Shown here piece after piece: positions 53,539-62,287 of a DNA stretch of 64,000 bases. Made by a program: the position numbers and the translations under genes. How positions within the stretch are numbered: position 1 is the first letter of the stretch; each line of letters starts with the position of its first letter. Source of the DNA: UBA2653 sp964572685 (GTDB lineage: Bacteria; Pseudomonadota; Gammaproteobacteria; Legionellales; Legionellaceae); NCBI GenBank assembly GCA_964572685.1, contig CAZNFJ010000001.1, forward strand, positions 14,386-78,385. Reading direction: 5' to 3'. Under the pieces are notes generated by a model. The model had not been told where the DNA came from, searched no databases, and saw nothing but the letters and a program-made list of their open reading frames with translations.

Positions 53539-54109
53539 GATGTAAAAGATGAGTTTTTAATTGTGAAAGGGCTTGGCCACGATGACTAAGTATATTTTTT
53601 TCTTCTGCACTTAATTCTGCAGCAGTACAATGATGGCTATCTACATAAAAAATAGGATCATAGCCAAAGCCATGTATTCCTCGTTCTTCATCGATGATGC
53701 GTCCTTCCCATTGTCCTAAACCAATCAGAGGGCAAGGATCATGTTCATGTCGCAAAACCACCATGGCACAATAAAAGTAAGCTTTGCGGTCTTGAATATG
53801 TTGAAGATTTTTAATGAGAAGTTGACGGTTTTCTGCATCATTGGCTTTTGTTCCAGCATAACGTGCAGAGTAAATACCAGGTTGGCCATTTAAACTTGGA
53901 ATAACCAATCCTGAGTCGTCTGCCATGACGGGTTTTGATGAGTATTTAGCAAAATATCGTGCCTTGATGAGGGCATTTTCAATAAAGCTTAAACCAGTTT
54001 CCTTAGGTTCGCCTAAAGACCATTCAAAAGCGCCCTGACAAGGAATGGGGGCAAGTATCTGTGAAATTTCTTTAAATTTATGTGTATTATGCGTGGCAAT
54101 AACAAGCAT
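53516..54109 (-). CDS. rdgB: dITP/XTP pyrophosphatase (RdgB/HAM1)
   Basis: Removes non-canonical purine nucleotides. 197 aa: ATHNTHKFKEI at the N-terminus, SFIENALIKARYFA, the catalytic MADDSGLVIPSLNGQPGIYSARYAG region, and GFGYDPIFYV and SHRGQALSQL near the end. SD AGGAATA upstream. It lies 8 nt after the small lipoprotein gene in the same direction. Confidence 0.95.
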   Translation of the reverse strand: MLVIATHNTHKFKEISQILAPIPCQGAFEWSLGEPKETGLSFIENALIKARYFAKYSSKPVMADDSGLVIPSLNGQPGIYSARYAGTKANDAENRQLLIKNLQHIQDRKAYFYCAMVVLRHEHDPCPLIGLGQWEGRIIDEERGIHGFGYDPIFYVDSHHCTAAELSAEEKNILSHRGQALSQLKTHLLHHDIISTK

Positions 54110-54117
54110 GCCTATTC

Positions 54118-54300
54118 CTAGTAGTTAACAAAATCGCCGGATTTATCTTCATCAGGTGTACAACCACCAATGCCATATGCGCAAGTCGAACCCGCGGTAT
54201 TTTTTCCAGTTTCACCATAATCATCGGGTTTTTTTTCAGCAGCACAAGCACTGATTAGAAGTATTGAGCTGATTAATGATAGTGTTTTTAAGTTCATCAA
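54118..54300 (-). CDS. Small lipoprotein, unknown function
   Basis: 60 aa from ATG 54300 (ATG 54297 equally possible). It has a clear lipobox (LISAC) at ~Cys19, followed by only ~40 mature residues with a Cys pair (STCAYGIGGC) and an acidic C-terminus. I do not recognise a family. It is upstream of rdgB and probably cotranscribed. The short length and the signal make a surface or periplasmic role likely. Confidence 0.65.
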   Translation of the reverse strand: MMNLKTLSLISSILLISACAAEKKPDDYGETGKNTAGSTCAYGIGGCTPDEDKSGDFVNY

Positions 54301-54439
54301 AAAATCCTTTTAAAACATATTTTTAGATATATTAGCTTAAATTGATTAAGAGCGATATGTGAAAAACATGGTTTTTGATGATGAGAATAAATCTTATTTG
54401 ATATATAACAATTTTTTAAGCATGATGGTTTTTTTCTGT

Positions 54440-54445
54440 TATAAT
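54440..54445 (+). promoter_or_regulatory. Candidate -10 box of the ankyrin gene
   Basis: Consensus TATAAT, 33 nt before ATG 54479, in a very AT-rich region; no convincing -35. It supports the downstream start rather than the GTG at 54359. Confidence 0.4.
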
Positions 54446-54478
54446 ATTAGCAATTTTGTCTTTTTTTTTGGCTCTTAT

Positions 54479-55270
54479 ATGCAAAGTTTAGCGGATTACA
54501 TTGTTCAACAGTTGATAAAAAATAATTTAACCTCTGATCAAAAAATTCAAAAGATTGAACATATCTTTCGTATTAGTCATGATGTTCAATATCATAATGG
54601 TCAATATTTTGCACTGGATGTTGAATTGACAGCAGATGATGTGATTGTTCGTGAGATCAGTGCGGTCAATTTAAGACGTTCAAATGGTAATACTTTATTA
54701 TTTTTAGCTGCTAAAGATAGAGATTATGTACTCCTTGACTGGTTGATTTCTAATGGAGCAGATATCAATCAACGCAATTTTAAACAACAGTGTATTTTGC
54801 ATGAGGCCATTGAGCATGGACAGTTTGAAATTTTTGAATACTTGTTTAAAAGGGGGGCTATTCGACTTTATGAACACCATAAATATGCGCGCTTAAAGCT
54901 TCAGGAGCTGGAAAGTCAAGTTGAACCTAATATTTCTGTTTATCATGGTGTACAAAATATTTTGCAACATTTTGAGCGGTTTCCTTTGAATTACGCGGCA
55001 TTCATGCGATATCATCTTCAGCAACGAGATCCGGATACTATTTGGCTCACTAAAATGTATATGTGGCGTTTTATTCATACCTATCGAATTCTAAGAGGGA
55101 CATTTAAACGACTATCAACTTGCCAAGTATCTGCTATATTATCATATCTATATGATTTTCAAGACACATTTTCAGATGATCTTTTAGCCCGTAGCGAACG
55201 GTCTAAATTGGCAATATTAAATGATTGTGATGAAGATGCTCATCAAAATTTGATGGTAAAGTTTTTTTGA
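54479..55270 (+). CDS. Ankyrin-repeat protein, candidate Dot/Icm effector
   Basis: 263 aa from ATG 54479; a GTG at 54359 would add 40 hydrophobic residues and lies upstream of the -10 box. Residues ~65-130 hold two ankyrin repeats (NGNTLLFLAAKDRDYVLLDW, then ADINQRN...LHEAIEHGQFEIFEYLFKRGA). The rest is helical without known domains. The C-terminus is acidic then hydrophobic (NDCDEDAHQNLMVKFF), in the style of E-block translocation signals. Ankyrin proteins are a major effector class in Legionellales, so a secreted role is an inference from context. Confidence 0.75.
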   Translation: MQSLADYIVQQLIKNNLTSDQKIQKIEHIFRISHDVQYHNGQYFALDVELTADDVIVREISAVNLRRSNGNTLLFLAAKDRDYVLLDWLISNGADINQRNFKQQCILHEAIEHGQFEIFEYLFKRGAIRLYEHHKYARLKLQELESQVEPNISVYHGVQNILQHFERFPLNYAAFMRYHLQQRDPDTIWLTKMYMWRFIHTYRILRGTFKRLSTCQVSAILSYLYDFQDTFSDDLLARSERSKLAILNDCDEDAHQNLMVKFF

Positions 55271-55357
55271 ATAAATCATTCTTTATTCTTTCATACTTGA
55301 ACTAATTTATTTTTCATTGAATACTATTTTGAACTATTTTTGCAAAGGAGTGCTTGC

Positions 55358-57523
55358 GTGTTTAAAAAATTAACTTATTCATTAATGTTGGGCTTATTAG
55401 GTCATATGACCTATGCTGCTGAGTATGATTGGTGGCCCAATCAATTGGATTTAAGCCCTTTAAGACATGCCCAAGATGCTGCTCCCACTGCGCGAGACTT
55501 TTCCTATCGAAGAGAGTTTGAAAAACTTGATGTCGATGCACTCATTGCTGATTTAAAAACATTGATGCGAACTTCACAACCTTGGTGGCCTGCTGATTAT
55601 GGTACCTATGGGCCTTTTTTTATTCGTATGGCCTGGCATAGTGCAGGGACTTATCGTGTGGTTGATGGTCGTGGTGGTTCAGAAGGTGCTATGCAACGAT
55701 TTACACCACTGAATAGCTGGCCAGATAATGTAAATTTAGATAAAGCCAGACGTTTACTTTGGCCTCTGAAGCAAAAATACGGTGAGCAAGTCTCCTGGTC
55801 GGATTTATTGGTATTGGCCGGAAATGTTGCCATGGAATCCATGGGCTTTCAAACTATTGGTTTTGCTTTTGGTCGAGAAGATGAATGGCTACCTGAACAA
55901 GTCAATTGGGGCCCTGAACATGCCTGGCTTGGTCATGAACGTCATACTTCTAAAGGTCAATTAAAAAACCCATTTGGTGCTACACAAATGGGTTTAATTT
56001 ATGTCAATCCAGAGGGGCCCAATGGTCAGCCTGACCCTCTTGCCGCCGCTCGCGATATTCGCGTTACTTTTAGTCGAATGGCAATGAATGATGAAGAAAC
56101 TGTAGCATTGATTGCTGGTGGGCATGCTTTTGGTAAAGCCCACGGTGCGGCAAATTCCAAAACTTATCTTGGCCCTGAGCCTGCAGCAGCGCCCATTGAA
56201 CAACAAGGATTAGGTTGGAAGAATAGCTATGGTACGGGGGTGGGTAAAGATACCATTTCATCTGGTCTAGAAGGGGCTTGGAGTGTGACACCAAATCATT
56301 GGTCTAATAGTTATTTACAAAACTTATTTCATTATCATTGGGTTCAATCCAAGTCACCTGCAGGAGCAATTCAATGGATTCCAGATGATCCCAAGGCTCA
56401 AAAGTTAGTGCCAGATGCTCATGATTCCAAGTTACGACATGCACCCGTGATGTTTACTACTGATTTGGCTTTAAAAGAAGATCCTATCTATCGTCCGATA
56501 GCCGAACATTTTTTGAAACATCCCGATGATTTACAAAAAGCCTATGCAAACGCCTGGTTCAAATTGATTCATCGTGACATGGGTCCTAGATCTCGGTATT
56601 TGGGCAAACTTGTGCCAAACGAGGTGTTTGTTTGGCAAGACCCCATTCCCAAATCTAGTTTTGAACTTGTAAACCCCAAAGATATTCAATCGCTTAAAAG
56701 TAAAATTTGGGATTCTCAATTAAGCGTTTCGGATTGTGTCAAAATAGCATGGGCAAGTGCCTCGACTTTTCGAATCACCGACAAGCGGGGGGGGGGCAAT
56801 GGTGCAAGGATTCGTTTTTTGCCACAAAATCAATGGGCAGTTAATGAGCCTGGAAAATTATCCCGTATTTTAAACGTATTAAGCGATATTCAGAAAGATT
56901 TTAATCAAAAACAAACTGGAAATAAAAGAATATCGATGGCAGATTTGATTGTTTTAGCTGGAAATGCCGCAATTGAAAAAGCCAGTGGCAATCAAATAGA
57001 GCTTCCCTTTAAACCAGGTCGGGGTGATGCGACTCAAGAGATGACCGATGTCAAATCCTTTGCAGTTTTAGAACCACATGCCGATGCTTTTCGAAATTAT
57101 GCAGAAGTGAATATCACCAATACCCCACAACAAATGATTGAAAAAGCATCTATGCTGAACCTAAGTGTACCGGAGATGACGGTTTTAATAGGGGGCCTTC
57201 GCGTATTAAATGTAAATGTAGGCAATACATCTTATGGTGTTTTGACTAAAAATCCAGGTCAATTGACCAATGATTTTTTTGTGAATTTATTGAGCATGAA
57301 TAATCAATGGAAACCAATCAGTCAAAAAGGCATTTATCAAGCATATGATGAAATGGGGCGGCCCATTTGGCAGGCGACAGCTGTCGATTTGGTGTTTGGA
57401 TCAGAACCTCAATTAAGAGCAGTTTCAGAATACTATGCACAAGAAGGCGCAAACCAGCAATTTTTGCAAGATTTTGCCAAGGCATGGACTAAGGTCATGA
57501 ATCTAGATCGTTTCGACGATTAA
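55358..57523 (+). CDS. katG: Exported catalase-peroxidase
   Basis: Haem enzyme that removes H2O2. 721 aa from GTG 55358, which has SD AAAGGAG 7 nt upstream, giving a signal peptide (MFKKLTYSLMLGLLGHMTYA) and thus a periplasmic enzyme. N-domain: distal Arg/Trp/His in IRMAWHSAGTYR; the Trp-Tyr-Met adduct is completed by the Tyr in GLIYVNPEGPNG and the Met in FSRMAMNDEE; proximal His in GGHAFGKAHG; the mobile Arg in RDMGPRSRYLG. The C-domain (~430-715) is the usual non-haem copy. A G10 tract lies in the C-domain. The stop interlocks with rnc. Confidence 0.95.
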   Translation: MFKKLTYSLMLGLLGHMTYAAEYDWWPNQLDLSPLRHAQDAAPTARDFSYRREFEKLDVDALIADLKTLMRTSQPWWPADYGTYGPFFIRMAWHSAGTYRVVDGRGGSEGAMQRFTPLNSWPDNVNLDKARRLLWPLKQKYGEQVSWSDLLVLAGNVAMESMGFQTIGFAFGREDEWLPEQVNWGPEHAWLGHERHTSKGQLKNPFGATQMGLIYVNPEGPNGQPDPLAAARDIRVTFSRMAMNDEETVALIAGGHAFGKAHGAANSKTYLGPEPAAAPIEQQGLGWKNSYGTGVGKDTISSGLEGAWSVTPNHWSNSYLQNLFHYHWVQSKSPAGAIQWIPDDPKAQKLVPDAHDSKLRHAPVMFTTDLALKEDPIYRPIAEHFLKHPDDLQKAYANAWFKLIHRDMGPRSRYLGKLVPNEVFVWQDPIPKSSFELVNPKDIQSLKSKIWDSQLSVSDCVKIAWASASTFRITDKRGGGNGARIRFLPQNQWAVNEPGKLSRILNVLSDIQKDFNQKQTGNKRISMADLIVLAGNAAIEKASGNQIELPFKPGRGDATQEMTDVKSFAVLEPHADAFRNYAEVNITNTPQQMIEKASMLNLSVPEMTVLIGGLRVLNVNVGNTSYGVLTKNPGQLTNDFFVNLLSMNNQWKPISQKGIYQAYDEMGRPIWQATAVDLVFGSEPQLRAVSEYYAQEGANQQFLQDFAKAWTKVMNLDRFDD
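56787..56796 (+). repeat. G10 homopolymer inside katG
   Basis: Ten consecutive G in the codons for RGGGN (about residue 477 of KatG). It is in frame in this sequence. Gain or loss of one G would truncate the protein near the start of its C-terminal domain. Confidence 0.95.
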
Positions 57524-58188
57524 ACCTTTAATTGCTGCAGCATCTTTGCTGCAGCATCTTGTTCAGCACGTTTTTTACTGGAACCAGAACCTGTGGCCTG
57601 AAGCTGTAGTTGCGGGATGAGACACTCGATATGAAAAATACTTTCATGTTCCTGGCCTGTGGTTTTCATCAGTTGGTAATTGGGGAGTGGGATTTGTTTT
57701 GCTTGTAACCATTCTTGAAGTTCGGTTTTTGAATCTTTCTTAATATTGGCAATTTCAGGACGACTTAAGCGTTTTTCATAAGCATTTAAAATGACTTCTT
57801 TGACTTTTTCAAAGCCAGCATCTAAATAAATAGCACCAATGATGGCTTCCACTGCATTGGCTAAATTAGAGGCACGAAGATGGCCTTGAGTTTTCTTTTC
57901 ACCAGGACCTAAGATTAGAAAATCGTCAAGCTTCCATTCTTTAGCAATTTCTGCCAATGTGTCTCGCTGAACCAATGCAGCACGCCAACGACTGAGTTCA
58001 CCCTCAGGTTGGGTGGGATGTTGATGGTACAGCGCTTCTCCAATCACCAAATTGACAATGCTATCACCAATAAATTCCAGTCGTTCATTGTGCATTGGTC
58101 CTGCACTGGGATGAGTAAGCGCTTGAATAATAAGCGCCTCATGATGAAAGTGATGTCCAATGATAGCGCTGATTTTATCTGATAACAC
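57520..58188 (-). CDS. rnc: Ribonuclease III
   Basis: Cleaves double-stranded RNA in rRNA and mRNA processing. 222 aa: RNase III domain (~1-150) with the signature ERLEFIGDSIVNLVIGEALY and the catalytic Asp/Glu in NAVEAIIGAIYLD, then a double-stranded RNA-binding domain (~155-220, GSGSSKKRAEQDAAAKML). It starts at the lepB stop and is the third gene of lepA-lepB-rnc. Confidence 0.97.
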   Translation of the reverse strand: MLSDKISAIIGHHFHHEALIIQALTHPSAGPMHNERLEFIGDSIVNLVIGEALYHQHPTQPEGELSRWRAALVQRDTLAEIAKEWKLDDFLILGPGEKKTQGHLRASNLANAVEAIIGAIYLDAGFEKVKEVILNAYEKRLSRPEIANIKKDSKTELQEWLQAKQIPLPNYQLMKTTGQEHESIFHIECLIPQLQLQATGSGSSKKRAEQDAAAKMLQQLKV

Positions 58189-58937
58189 TAGTGTATCGCC
58201 TTACCGATTCGATTGAATCGGACACGCCAGTGTTCTTGATCCCAGCTCATCCAAATACCAAACGCTTGGCCTCGGAGATAATTGTCTGGCACAAACCCCC
58301 AAAAACGACTATCGGCACTGTCATCACGGTTATCACCAATGACCAAGTAATGATCTTTGGGAACCGTGATTTTAAAATCAAACGGTGCCATATCACTTCT
58401 TTGGAAGATATGGTGCGTTTGGCCTGGTAAGTCTTCAATAAATTCCTTGAATGCAGGTGGTTTTTCAAAACTCATTGCTGTGGGTGTCAGATTAATTTTT
58501 TGACCATTGATATAAAATTGTTTGTTTTCATAACGAATCTCATCTCCTGGTAAGCCAATAACACGTTTGATGAAATCAAATTTAGGTTTCGGAGGCCAAC
58601 GAAAGACCACGATATCACCTCGTTTAGGCTGGCGAATATCAATGATTTTTTTCTCAATAATCGGTAAACGAACGCCATAAATAAATTTATTCACCGCAAC
58701 AAAATCACCAATACGCAGTGTGGGCTCTAGAGAGGAAGAAGGGATACGAAAGGGCTCGATGACAAAAGAGCGCAACACAAAAACAGCAATAAGAATCGGG
58801 AAGAAGGAGCTGAGTTCTCGAACGATCCAAGGTGCTTTTTGTTCTGAACTTCTTTTTTTCTTTAACCATAAGTGTTCTATTGCATAAACAATCCCTGTGA
58901 CAATGATGCCAACAAACAAAAAAAGTGCAAAATTCAT
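58188..58937 (-). CDS. lepB: Signal peptidase I
   Basis: Inner-membrane protease that removes signal peptides. 249 aa with two N-terminal membrane helices (~1-20 and ~45-62). Catalytic Ser in RIPSSSLEPTLRIGD, Lys in DFIKRVIGLPGDEI, and the box GDNRDDSADSRFWG. It is shorter than E. coli LepB (324). It sits between lepA and rnc as usual. Confidence 0.96.
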   Translation of the reverse strand: MNFALFLFVGIIVTGIVYAIEHLWLKKKRSSEQKAPWIVRELSSFFPILIAVFVLRSFVIEPFRIPSSSLEPTLRIGDFVAVNKFIYGVRLPIIEKKIIDIRQPKRGDIVVFRWPPKPKFDFIKRVIGLPGDEIRYENKQFYINGQKINLTPTAMSFEKPPAFKEFIEDLPGQTHHIFQRSDMAPFDFKITVPKDHYLVIGDNRDDSADSRFWGFVPDNYLRGQAFGIWMSWDQEHWRVRFNRIGKAIH

Positions 58938-58950
58938 ATTTAAACCTCAG

Positions 58951-60762
58951 TTAATTTTTGTTTTCTGTTTTAAACACTGCCATGAATGCTTCTTGGGGAA
59001 TTTCAACATGTCCCAATTGCTTCATGCGTTTTTTCCCTGCTTTTTGTTTTTCTAATAATTTGCGTTTTCGGGTGATATCGCCCCCATAACATTTGGCTGT
59101 AACGTTTTTTCGCATCGCTTTTACTGTTTCTCGTGCAATCACATGTGCACCGATAGCGGCTTGAATAGCAATATCAAACATTTGTCTTGGAATCAATTCG
59201 CGTAATTTGGCAACCAAATTTCGTCCTCGACTTTGTGCCTGACTGCGATGCACAATAACAGCGAGTGCATCAACTTTATCACCGTTAATGAGGATATCCA
59301 TCTTCACCAAATCAGCGGGGTCAAATCTAACAAAATTATAATCCAATGAGGCATATCCTCGAGAAATAGATTTCAGTTTGTCAAAAAAATCTGAAACGAC
59401 TTCATTCATAGGCATATCATAAGTCACTGAAACTTGACGACCACTGTAAGTCATGTTGACTTGTATGCCGCGACGTTCGACACATAAACCAATGATCGAA
59501 CCCAAGTAATCTTGAGGAACTAAAATATTGGCCCGAACAATTGGCTCAAACATTTGTTTGATTTGTGGAATCGGGGGTAAGTATGCCGGGTTATCGACAA
59601 GTTTGATTTCACTTTTGGTGGTTTCAATTTGATAGACCACAGTGGGTGCCGTGGAAATTAAATCTAACTGATATTCTCTTTCTAGGCGCTCTTGAATAAT
59701 TTCCATATGCAAAAGACCCAAGAAGCCACATCGAAAACCAAATCCCAAGGCTTCGGATGACTCTGGTTCGTAGAATAAAGAGGCATCATTAAGACTTAAT
59801 TTAGCTAATGCTTCACGAAATGCTTCAAAGTCTTCGGCATTGATTGGGAAAAGACCTGCGTATACTTGAGGTTTAACACGTTTAAATCCAGGTAGAGATT
59901 CCTGAGCAGGATTTTTTTCAAGGGTTAAGGTATCTCCAACCGGAGCACCTAAAATCTCTTTAATTCCAGCGATAACATAACCGACTTCACCGGCACTTAA
60001 TTTATTTTTTGGCGTACGTTTGGGAGTAAAAATCCCAACCTGGTCAACATCGTAGTGTCGGCCTGTTGACATAACACGTAATTTATCGCCTTTTTGAATT
60101 TCGCCATGAACAACGCGAACCAATGAGACGACTCCTAAATAAGGATCAAACCAGGAATCGATAATCAGTGCTTGTAATGAGGCATCGATATCGCCTTTGG
60201 GCGCCGGAATTTTTTGAACAATCGCTTCTAGCACATCTTCAACACCCAAGCCGCTTTTCGCACTGGCGCGAATGGCATCATGGGCTTCAATGCCAATAAT
60301 GTCTTCAATTTCTTGTATCACTCGCTCTGGTTCAACTTGTGGTAAATCAATTTTATTGAGAACGGGTAAAACTTCAAGTTCTTGTTCAATGGCGGTATAA
60401 CAAACAGCCACAGTTTGTGCTTCGACACCTTGGGCCGCATCAACGACAAGTAAGGCACCTTCACAAGCGGCAAGTGATCGAGAAACTTCATAACTAAAAT
60501 CCACATGTCCCGGTGTATCAATGAAATTTAAAAGGTAGGTTTGGCCATCACGGGCTTTATAATTAAGGGACACACTTTGTGCTTTAATGGTGATGCCACG
60601 TTCTTTTTCAATATCCATGGAATCCAATACTTGAGCAGACATTTCTCTTTCACTTAAGCCGCCACAATGTTGAATAAAACGATCGGCCAAAGTCGATTTG
60701 CCGTGGTCAATGTGGGCAATAATGGAGAAATTACGAATATGTGATAATGTTTTCAATGTCAT
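58951..60762 (-). CDS. lepA: Elongation factor 4
   Basis: Ribosomal GTPase, 603 aa (E. coli 599). G1 AHIDHGKSTLADRF, switch II DTPGHVDFSYEV, G4 NKIDLP, then the EF-G-like domains and the LepA-specific C-terminal domain ending KMRKNV...YGGDITRKRKLLEKQKAGKKRMKQ (read in parts). It is the first gene of lepA-lepB-rnc; the promoter must lie in 60763-60858. Confidence 0.97.
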   Translation of the reverse strand: MTLKTLSHIRNFSIIAHIDHGKSTLADRFIQHCGGLSEREMSAQVLDSMDIEKERGITIKAQSVSLNYKARDGQTYLLNFIDTPGHVDFSYEVSRSLAACEGALLVVDAAQGVEAQTVAVCYTAIEQELEVLPVLNKIDLPQVEPERVIQEIEDIIGIEAHDAIRASAKSGLGVEDVLEAIVQKIPAPKGDIDASLQALIIDSWFDPYLGVVSLVRVVHGEIQKGDKLRVMSTGRHYDVDQVGIFTPKRTPKNKLSAGEVGYVIAGIKEILGAPVGDTLTLEKNPAQESLPGFKRVKPQVYAGLFPINAEDFEAFREALAKLSLNDASLFYEPESSEALGFGFRCGFLGLLHMEIIQERLEREYQLDLISTAPTVVYQIETTKSEIKLVDNPAYLPPIPQIKQMFEPIVRANILVPQDYLGSIIGLCVERRGIQVNMTYSGRQVSVTYDMPMNEVVSDFFDKLKSISRGYASLDYNFVRFDPADLVKMDILINGDKVDALAVIVHRSQAQSRGRNLVAKLRELIPRQMFDIAIQAAIGAHVIARETVKAMRKNVTAKCYGGDITRKRKLLEKQKAGKKRMKQLGHVEIPQEAFMAVFKTENKN

Positions 60763-60798
60763 GAATCTTTTAAAACCAAATGATAGCTATTTTATCTT

Positions 60799-60827
60799 AA
60801 AAATCACCCGGGCAACAGATGATTTTT
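60799..60827. terminator. AT-rich hairpin between waaC and lepA
   Basis: AAAAATCA (60799-60806) pairs with TGATTTTT (60820-60827) around a GC-rich loop. The T-rich arm on either strand could end the leftward waaC transcript before lepA. Confidence 0.4.
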
Positions 60828-60858
60828 GATTTTTTTATTTTCAAAAAGAACAGTTTTT

Positions 60859-61911
60859 TCAAATGGTCGTGTCGATTTGCGCTAGCATTTTATTTAGAGC
60901 TTTTTGGATCTCTTCAGGTCGAATATTAACCATACAAGGCGCATAGGTATGTGATTGTTCTTCAATGAAGGGACAACGGCTTTTATTACATGGCACACAG
61001 TCAGGGGCGGTAGCGGTGATGTGTTGTTGATTTGTGCCCATGGTTCCACAATACTTGGCATCATTGGGGCCATATAAACCAATATTAGGGATATTTAAGG
61101 CCGCTGCCATATGTGCAAGACCTGTATCTAAACTGATAGACCCTTGAGCCTGGCTTAAGACATAGGCTTTTTGTTTAAGACTTAAAGGTGGCAACAGATG
61201 AACTTTGGGATGACCATTTTGCAGGCGTGTGACGCGTTCTTTTTCAGCTGAACTCCACCAAGGCATGACGATATCAAAACCTTGTTGTAAAAGAACTTCA
61301 ATGATACTTGCCCAATGCTCTTCTGGCCAAAGTTTATATTGCATGCTGGCAATCACGGTCAAGAATATAAATCGAGAAGGAAGGGGCATATCGATTTTTT
61401 CAAGATAAGATGATGGAATGCCGTAGTTGAAAGGTGTTTGAGGCAAGGGATAATTTAAAAATTTTGCCAACAATTGGCGCATTCTTAGCGCATGGTTTTG
61501 ATTCCTATCAATCGTAATGGTTTTCCGATAAAAAAATTGAGCACCGTATTCGCGAACCGACGTTTTGTCCAACCCCACATGATGCCCCTTGGCGAGCAAG
61601 GCAAATAGTGCACTTTTGAAATTAGATTGTGCATCGATGATCATGTCGTATTTTTCAGAACGGAGTGTTTTTAAAAATTGTTTGATTTCTCCAGTTCGAA
61701 TGGCATGTCGGATATTTTTTTTCCAACGACGGTAGGGCAAAGTGATGATTTTTCGAATGCTTGGATGAAGAATAGGGATATCTTTAAAGGAGTCTTCACA
61801 TAACCAATCAAACTGGATACCTGGAATGGCATTCTGGGCATCGGTAAGGGCTGGTAGCATTTGAATCAAGTCACCCATGGATGTGATTTTAACAAGTAGG
61901 ATTTTTTTCAT
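60859..61911 (-). CDS. waaC: LPS heptosyltransferase I
   Basis: Adds the first heptose to Kdo2-lipid A in the LPS inner core. 350 aa, GT9 family. The N-terminus MKKILLVKITSMGDLIQMLP and ALTDAQNAIPGIQFDW closely match E. coli WaaC; IDAQSNFKSALFALLAKG and the C-terminal SLDTGLAHMAAALNIPNIGLYGP are the acceptor and donor motifs. A Cys cluster near the end (CVPCNKSRCPF) is unusual but present in some GT9 proteins. It is last in a leftward LPS core cluster. Confidence 0.92.
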   Translation of the reverse strand: MKKILLVKITSMGDLIQMLPALTDAQNAIPGIQFDWLCEDSFKDIPILHPSIRKIITLPYRRWKKNIRHAIRTGEIKQFLKTLRSEKYDMIIDAQSNFKSALFALLAKGHHVGLDKTSVREYGAQFFYRKTITIDRNQNHALRMRQLLAKFLNYPLPQTPFNYGIPSSYLEKIDMPLPSRFIFLTVIASMQYKLWPEEHWASIIEVLLQQGFDIVMPWWSSAEKERVTRLQNGHPKVHLLPPLSLKQKAYVLSQAQGSISLDTGLAHMAAALNIPNIGLYGPNDAKYCGTMGTNQQHITATAPDCVPCNKSRCPFIEEQSHTYAPCMVNIRPEEIQKALNKMLAQIDTTI

Positions 61912-61924
61912 AGAATAAATTTTT

Positions 61925-62287
61925 TTAATTGATAAATGAATTGTTTAAAAGTAAAAGATTATGCATGTTTTCGCAATTCTTTTTTTTAATCACATCCGTG
62001 CTTGTGACATTATTTACTTGAAGCGTTTTCCGTTTACCTTCAAAAGGATAATGTCCGTGCCAGCAATTGGGTGTGACTTTAAAAACCAGTAATTTCCCCA
62101 AAGTGATACTCATCACTTTGTTTTTGGTGTCGATATAAATATGGCCATCTTTTTTATCGTTATATCCTCGAACTTGAATGTCAGGTAAATCTTGTTTGAA
62201 AGTTTCTTTTTTATTAAATCCATATGAGAAACATATTTTATCGAGGGGGCTGTTTTGAAGTCTTTCAACTTCGATGATTTTTAGCAT
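61925..62287 (-). CDS. Probably degenerate 2OG-Fe(II) oxygenase-like protein
   Basis: 120 aa. LPDIQVRGYNDKKDGHIYID followed by LLVFKVTPNCWHGHYPFEGKR resembles the two halves of 2OG oxygenases found near glycosyltransferases, whose full length is ~230 aa. The HxD iron motif, usually GHIHTDSK, reads GHIYIDTK, losing the first ligand. The ~40 residues expected between ITLG and KLLVFKV are missing, and the N-terminus is short. The reading frame is open, so it could still be made. It overlaps the WaaE-like gene by 7 nt. The family call rests on motif memory. Confidence 0.5.
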   Translation of the reverse strand: MLKIIEVERLQNSPLDKICFSYGFNKKETFKQDLPDIQVRGYNDKKDGHIYIDTKNKVMSITLGKLLVFKVTPNCWHGHYPFEGKRKTLQVNNVTSTDVIKKKNCENMHNLLLLNNSFIN

